Source: Pseudomonadota bacterium
GTDB taxonomy: Bacteria > Pseudomonadota > Gammaproteobacteria > Burkholderiales > Burkholderiaceae
Length of the DNA stretch: 34,090 nt
Assembly: GCA_963205525.1 (NCBI GenBank)
Contig: CAUJJP010000142.1
Coordinates: 1-34,090 of the forward strand
Direction: 5' to 3'
Shown: positions 31,241-34,090 of the stretch, piece after piece
How the letters are laid out: each line of letters starts with the position of its first letter
Numbering within the stretch: the stretch's first letter is position 1
Position numbers and translations under genes: made by a program
The notes under the pieces: generated by a model
Databases searched by the model: none
Seen by the model: only the letters and a program-made list of their open reading frames with translations
What the model was told of the DNA's origin: nothing

Positions 31241-33309
31241 GGCGCTGGATTATCCGTGCCGGGCGCCGGCGCCTCGTCCACGTCCACCGCGATCGCCAGC
31301 GTGGCGCCGCCGGCGTCGGCGCTCTCGTCGTCGTCCACCGGGCCGTCGTCGCCCGGGTCGGCCGGGTCGTCCAGCCGCGCGCGCAGCGTGCCGCCGACGT
31401 CGAGCGTGATCTCGTCGACCGTGCCCAGCTTCACGCACAGGCGCGCGCCGCGCGGCAGGCCTTGCGCGCCCAGCACCGGCAGCACCAGCGGCAGGTGGTC
31501 GGCGCGCACCAGGCAGTCGCCGTTGGCGCCCTCGCGGATGACGGTGGCCTCGACCTCGCCGATGCGGTTCTGCTGCAGGTACCTGAGCGTCCACCAGCGC
31601 TCCATGCTGGCCTGGTAGGCGTTGTAGGCGCCGTAGGTGGCGTCGAAGCTGCTGATGATGGCGAACAGGCTGGCGTCCTTGGGCTTGAACGGCGCGGCCA
31701 GCGCCGCCGTGGTGCCGTGGCGCACGCAGGCGATGATCTGCCACTGGTTGAGCAGGTCGACGTAGCGGCGCAGCGGCGAGGTGGCCCAGGCGTAGCAGGG
31801 CACGCCGATGCCGGCGTGCGGCAGTGCGCGCAGGCCCATGCGCACCTTGATGCCGGGCGCCAGGCTCGCCTGGCTGCGATAGATGCCGGGCACGCCGTGG
31901 TCGGCCAGCAGGCGGCCCCAGGTGGCGTTGGCGACGATGGCGGCCTCGGCCACGATCAGGTCCAGCGGCGCGCCGCGCCGGCGCGTCTCGATCGCCACGG
32001 TTTCGCTGCCGTCGGGCTCGTCGCCGCTGCCGCCCGTGAGGCGAAAGGTGTAGTCGGGCCGGTTGAAGTTCTCGGGCTTGCCGCGCACCGCCTCGCGCCC
32101 GGCCTTCAGCTGCCGCGCCAGTTTATATAAAAAAGTGAGCTCCTGGCGCTTGTCCAGCAAGGGCTGGGGTGTGTTTTCGCTTGAAACTTCAGGGTCGGTG
32201 ATCCAGTCCTCGGTGACGATGTGGTCGAGCTGGTCGTGGCGGAAATTGATCGCCACCTGCACGCGCTCCAGCCGCGTGTGCTGCTCCAGCGGCGCCAGCG
32301 TCGCCTCGTCGTAGGTCACGTACAGCGAGACCGCCGGGTTGGCGCGCTGCGCGTCCAGCGTGTAGCGCTGTACCACCTCGGGCGGCAGCATGGTGATCTT
32401 GTGGCCGGGCAGGTAGACGGTCGAGAGCCGCGCGCGCGCCAGCTGGTCGAGCGCGTCGCCGGGCGCGAGCGCCAGGCCCGGCGCGGCGATGTGGATGCCA
32501 ACGGTGACGCGCCCGCTGCCCAGGCCCTGCACCGAGAGCGCGTCGTCGATCTCGGTGGTCTGCGAGTCGTCGATCGAATACGCCGCCACCGGCGCGAGCG
32601 GCAGATCCTGCGGCGGCTCGGGCGCGGCCACTGGCGCGAAGCCGGTGCCCGCGGGAAAGTACTCGAACAGGAAGCGCTGCCAGTGGAAGGCGTAGGCCGA
32701 GCCGATCGCGCCCGCTTCCTGCAGCAGTGGGAGCGGTGCCTTGTGCGTGGCGCGGCTGGCCTCGACCACGGCCTTGTACTCGGGCGCGTTCTTGTCGGGC
32801 CGGAACAGGATCTTGTAGAGCTGCTCGCGGATCGCGGGCGGGCACTGGCCGGCCGCCAGCTCGCCGGCCCAGGCGTCGATCTGTGCCTGCACCTGCTTCT
32901 TCTTCTCGATCGCGGCCAGCGCCTGCTGCAGCACCTCGGCCGCGGCCTTCCTGAAGCGCCCCTTGCCGGCGCGGCGGAAGTAGTGCGGCGCCTCGAACAG
33001 CGCCAGCAGCATGCCCGCCTGCTCGGTGGCCGGCGCGCTGGCGGAAAAGTAGTCGCGCGCCAGCTCGGCGAAGCCGAACTCGTCCTCCGGCGCGAACTCC
33101 CAGGCCAGCGGCAGCTCGATGGCCGAGGCGATGCGGTGCGCCTCCTGCATCAGCGCGGCGGGCGCGGGCTGCTCGAACTTCAGCAGCAGGGCGGCGGCCT
33201 TGACCTTGACGCGCTTGCCGCTGTCGAGCTCCACCTGCGCGGAGCTGTCGGTCTCGGAGAGGATGCGGCCGGCGTGGAACTTGCCGGCTTCTTCGAACAA
33301 TGCATGCAT
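31237..33309 (-). CDS. RNase II/RNB-family 3'-5' exoribonuclease
   Basis: A 690-residue RNB-domain protein that should degrade single-stranded RNA from the 3' end. After an N-terminal region of about 235 residues comes the RNB core: AYSIDDSQTTEIDDALSV with Asp247, Asp255 and Asp256 (Glu253 stands where E. coli RNase II has Asp207). GIHIAAPGLALAPGDALD, YLPGHKITMLPPEVV and, near 560, WATSPLRRYVDLLNQWQI follow. A C-terminal S1-like strand region ends in an acidic tail. Residues about 375-397 (SSENTPQPLLDKRQELTFLY) are encoded by the dispersed repeat. The start at 33309 is 28 bp after the metallophosphoesterase stop; the stop overlaps the next start. It is more like the short Burkholderiales RNB group than RNase R. 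Confidence 0.9.
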   Translation of the reverse strand: MHALFEEAGKFHAGRILSETDSSAQVELDSGKRVKVKAAALLLKFEQPAPAALMQEAHRIASAIELPLAWEFAPEDEFGFAELARDYFSASAPATEQAGMLLALFEAPHYFRRAGKGRFRKAAAEVLQQALAAIEKKKQVQAQIDAWAGELAAGQCPPAIREQLYKILFRPDKNAPEYKAVVEASRATHKAPLPLLQEAGAIGSAYAFHWQRFLFEYFPAGTGFAPVAAPEPPQDLPLAPVAAYSIDDSQTTEIDDALSVQGLGSGRVTVGIHIAAPGLALAPGDALDQLARARLSTVYLPGHKITMLPPEVVQRYTLDAQRANPAVSLYVTYDEATLAPLEQHTRLERVQVAINFRHDQLDHIVTEDWITDPEVSSENTPQPLLDKRQELTFLYKLARQLKAGREAVRGKPENFNRPDYTFRLTGGSGDEPDGSETVAIETRRRGAPLDLIVAEAAIVANATWGRLLADHGVPGIYRSQASLAPGIKVRMGLRALPHAGIGVPCYAWATSPLRRYVDLLNQWQIIACVRHGTTAALAAPFKPKDASLFAIISSFDATYGAYNAYQASMERWWTLRYLQQNRIGEVEATVIREGANGDCLVRADHLPLVLPVLGAQGLPRGARLCVKLGTVDEITLDVGGTLRARLDDPADPGDDGPVDDDESADAGGATLAIAVDVDEAPAPGTDNPAP
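32120..32190 (+). repeat. Dispersed AGCGCT-type inverted repeat inside the RNB gene
   Basis: A strikingly AT-rich patch (TTTATATAAAAAAGTGAG) leads into CTCCTGGCGCTTG, a loop TCCAGC, AAGGGCTGG and TGTTTTCGCTTGAAAC. It aligns with the copy at 2914-2985 (about 31 of 40) and with the aroE copy (28 of 38). It lies antisense to the gene, in frame, and encodes about 23 residues between two conserved RNB segments. Confidence 0.6.
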
Positions 33310-33337
33310 GGGCCAATTTTCCCATGCGGACGAGGCT

Positions 33338-34090
33338 TCAAACTTCCAGCGTCAGCCCGGGATCGAAGTGTTTGTTCTCGTTGACGCCGTCCCTGGCGTA
33401 GCCGCGCGGGTTGGCCACGATGCGCGTGGCGCCCACCCGGTAGTCGAAACTGTCGTGCACGTGCCCGTGCAGCCACAGCGCCGGCCGCCAGCGCAGGATC
33501 TGCGCCTCCAGGTCGGAGACGAAGGCTGCGTTGATCGGCGAGCCGGCGAACCGCGCCGCGATGCTGCCGCGCGCCGGCGCGAAGTGGGTGACGACGACGG
33601 TGGGGCCGTCAAACGGCTCGGCGAAGCGCTTCTCCAGCCAGGCGACGGACTGGTCGAACAGCAGCTGCGAGACCGCGGGCGTGAAGCGGTCCCCGAACTC
33701 CGGGGCGACGGCGATGCGCGTGTAGTCGCGCGCGAAGGCGACGATTTTTTCCAGCGCCGCGTCGCGCTGTTCGCCGGAGTCGAACAGGCGAAAGTCCGAC
33801 CACAGCGTGCAGCCCAGGAAGCGCACGCCCTGGTGGCGCCACTCGTCCTGCTCCAGCACTCGCACCCCGCTGCCCGCGGCGTGCTCGCGCAAGGCCCTGA
33901 AGGTGCCTGCCACGTCGCCGCCGAAGAACTCGTGGTTGCCGGCGACGAACAGCGTCGGCCGGCGGTACTGCCGCGCCCAGGCCATGGCCTGCGCGGGCCG
34001 CTGCAGATCGCCCGCGAGCACCACCACGTCGGCGTCGGTGGCGGGCGGCTCCATGGGCTGGACGGACAGGTGCAGGTCGGAGAGCAGGGC
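33338..34090 (-). CDS. Metallophosphoesterase, 5' end beyond the window
   Basis: The open frame continues to the right edge, so the true start is just outside; 250 residues are visible. All calcineurin-type motifs are present in order: SDLHLS (metal ligands Asp and His), VVVLAGDLQ, FVAGNHEFFGG, VVVTHFAP and LWLHGHVHDS. The enzyme needs two metal ions and should hydrolyse a phosphomonoester or phosphodiester. An in-frame ATG at 34054 would lose the first motif, so it is not the start. The gene is the first visible member of the minus-strand unit leading to the RNB gene. The substrate is unknown; cyclic nucleotides or lipid intermediates are possible. Confidence 0.9.
   Translation of the reverse strand, partial: ALLSDLHLSVQPMEPPATDADVVVLAGDLQRPAQAMAWARQYRRPTLFVAGNHEFFGGDVAGTFRALREHAAGSGVRVLEQDEWRHQGVRFLGCTLWSDFRLFDSGEQRDAALEKIVAFARDYTRIAVAPEFGDRFTPAVSQLLFDQSVAWLEKRFAEPFDGPTVVVTHFAPARGSIAARFAGSPINAAFVSDLEAQILRWRPALWLHGHVHDSFDYRVGATRIVANPRGYARDGVNENKHFDPGLTLEV

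Noticed and set aside
32120..32140. TATATAAAA-like sequence that could be a promoter
   Set aside because: It lies inside the RNase gene and is explained by the AT-rich flank of the dispersed repeat; no matching -35 and no gene start follow on the plus strand.

Overview
The window is about 34 kb of very GC-rich bacterial DNA (roughly 70 % GC by eye), densely coded, with short intergenic gaps and many ATGA stop/start overlaps. Several signs point to a betaproteobacterium of the order Burkholderiales, probably Comamonadaceae. They are the trimeric-type porin with a terminal Phe, an AlgZ/AlgR-like LytTR pair divergent from argH, the alpha-2-macroglobulin/PBP1C pair and the general protein style. 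The genus is not identified.

Layout from left to right. Positions 1-135 hold the 3' end of a phthalate-dioxygenase-reductase-type oxidoreductase. It is followed by a porin (196-1215), a SAM methyltransferase (1273-1971), a Tat-exported dienelactone hydrolase family protein (2037-2924) and a histidine-rich ZIP metal transporter (2970-3779). On the minus strand lies a LytTR response regulator/sensor kinase pair (3801-5612), divergent from argH (5657-7129). A minus-strand c-di-GMP protein with an unusual CdaR-type sensor domain (7223-9751) is divergent from a tightly packed 13.5-kb plus-strand cluster. That cluster runs: alpha-2-macroglobulin (9882-15875), CHASE-PAS-PAS-GDDEF-EAL protein (15951-18992), PBP1C (18989-21220), acyl-CoA ligase (21217-22743) and a DsbA/FrnE-type thioredoxin-fold protein (22740-23402). 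An RcnB-like small periplasmic protein follows (23536-23976).

From about 24,050 to 28,250 the base composition visibly drops. This segment carries a 7TM-like membrane GGDEF-EVL protein (24366-27341) and, convergent to it with a 3-bp gap, a protein resembling FeeM-type N-acyl amino acid synthases / AHL-synthase-fold acyltransferases (27345-28085). The pair may be a signal-synthase/receptor module and is my main candidate for an undescribed system.

The right end is one minus-strand transcription unit read from the right: a metallophosphoesterase (cut by the window edge), an RNase II-family exonuclease, a TonB-like protein, aroE, mtgA and ruvC. Most of these genes overlap by 4 bp.

Two themes stand out. 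Three large c-di-GMP turnover proteins with three different input modules lie within 20 kb. In addition, a dispersed AT-richer imperfect inverted-repeat element (core about 38 nt) appears at least four and perhaps six times. Several copies sit in frame inside conserved genes (pbpC, aroE, the RNase gene and probably the macroglobulin gene), and one spans the stop codon of one gene and the start codon of the next. No rRNA, tRNA, CRISPR array, intact insertion sequence or phage gene was seen.
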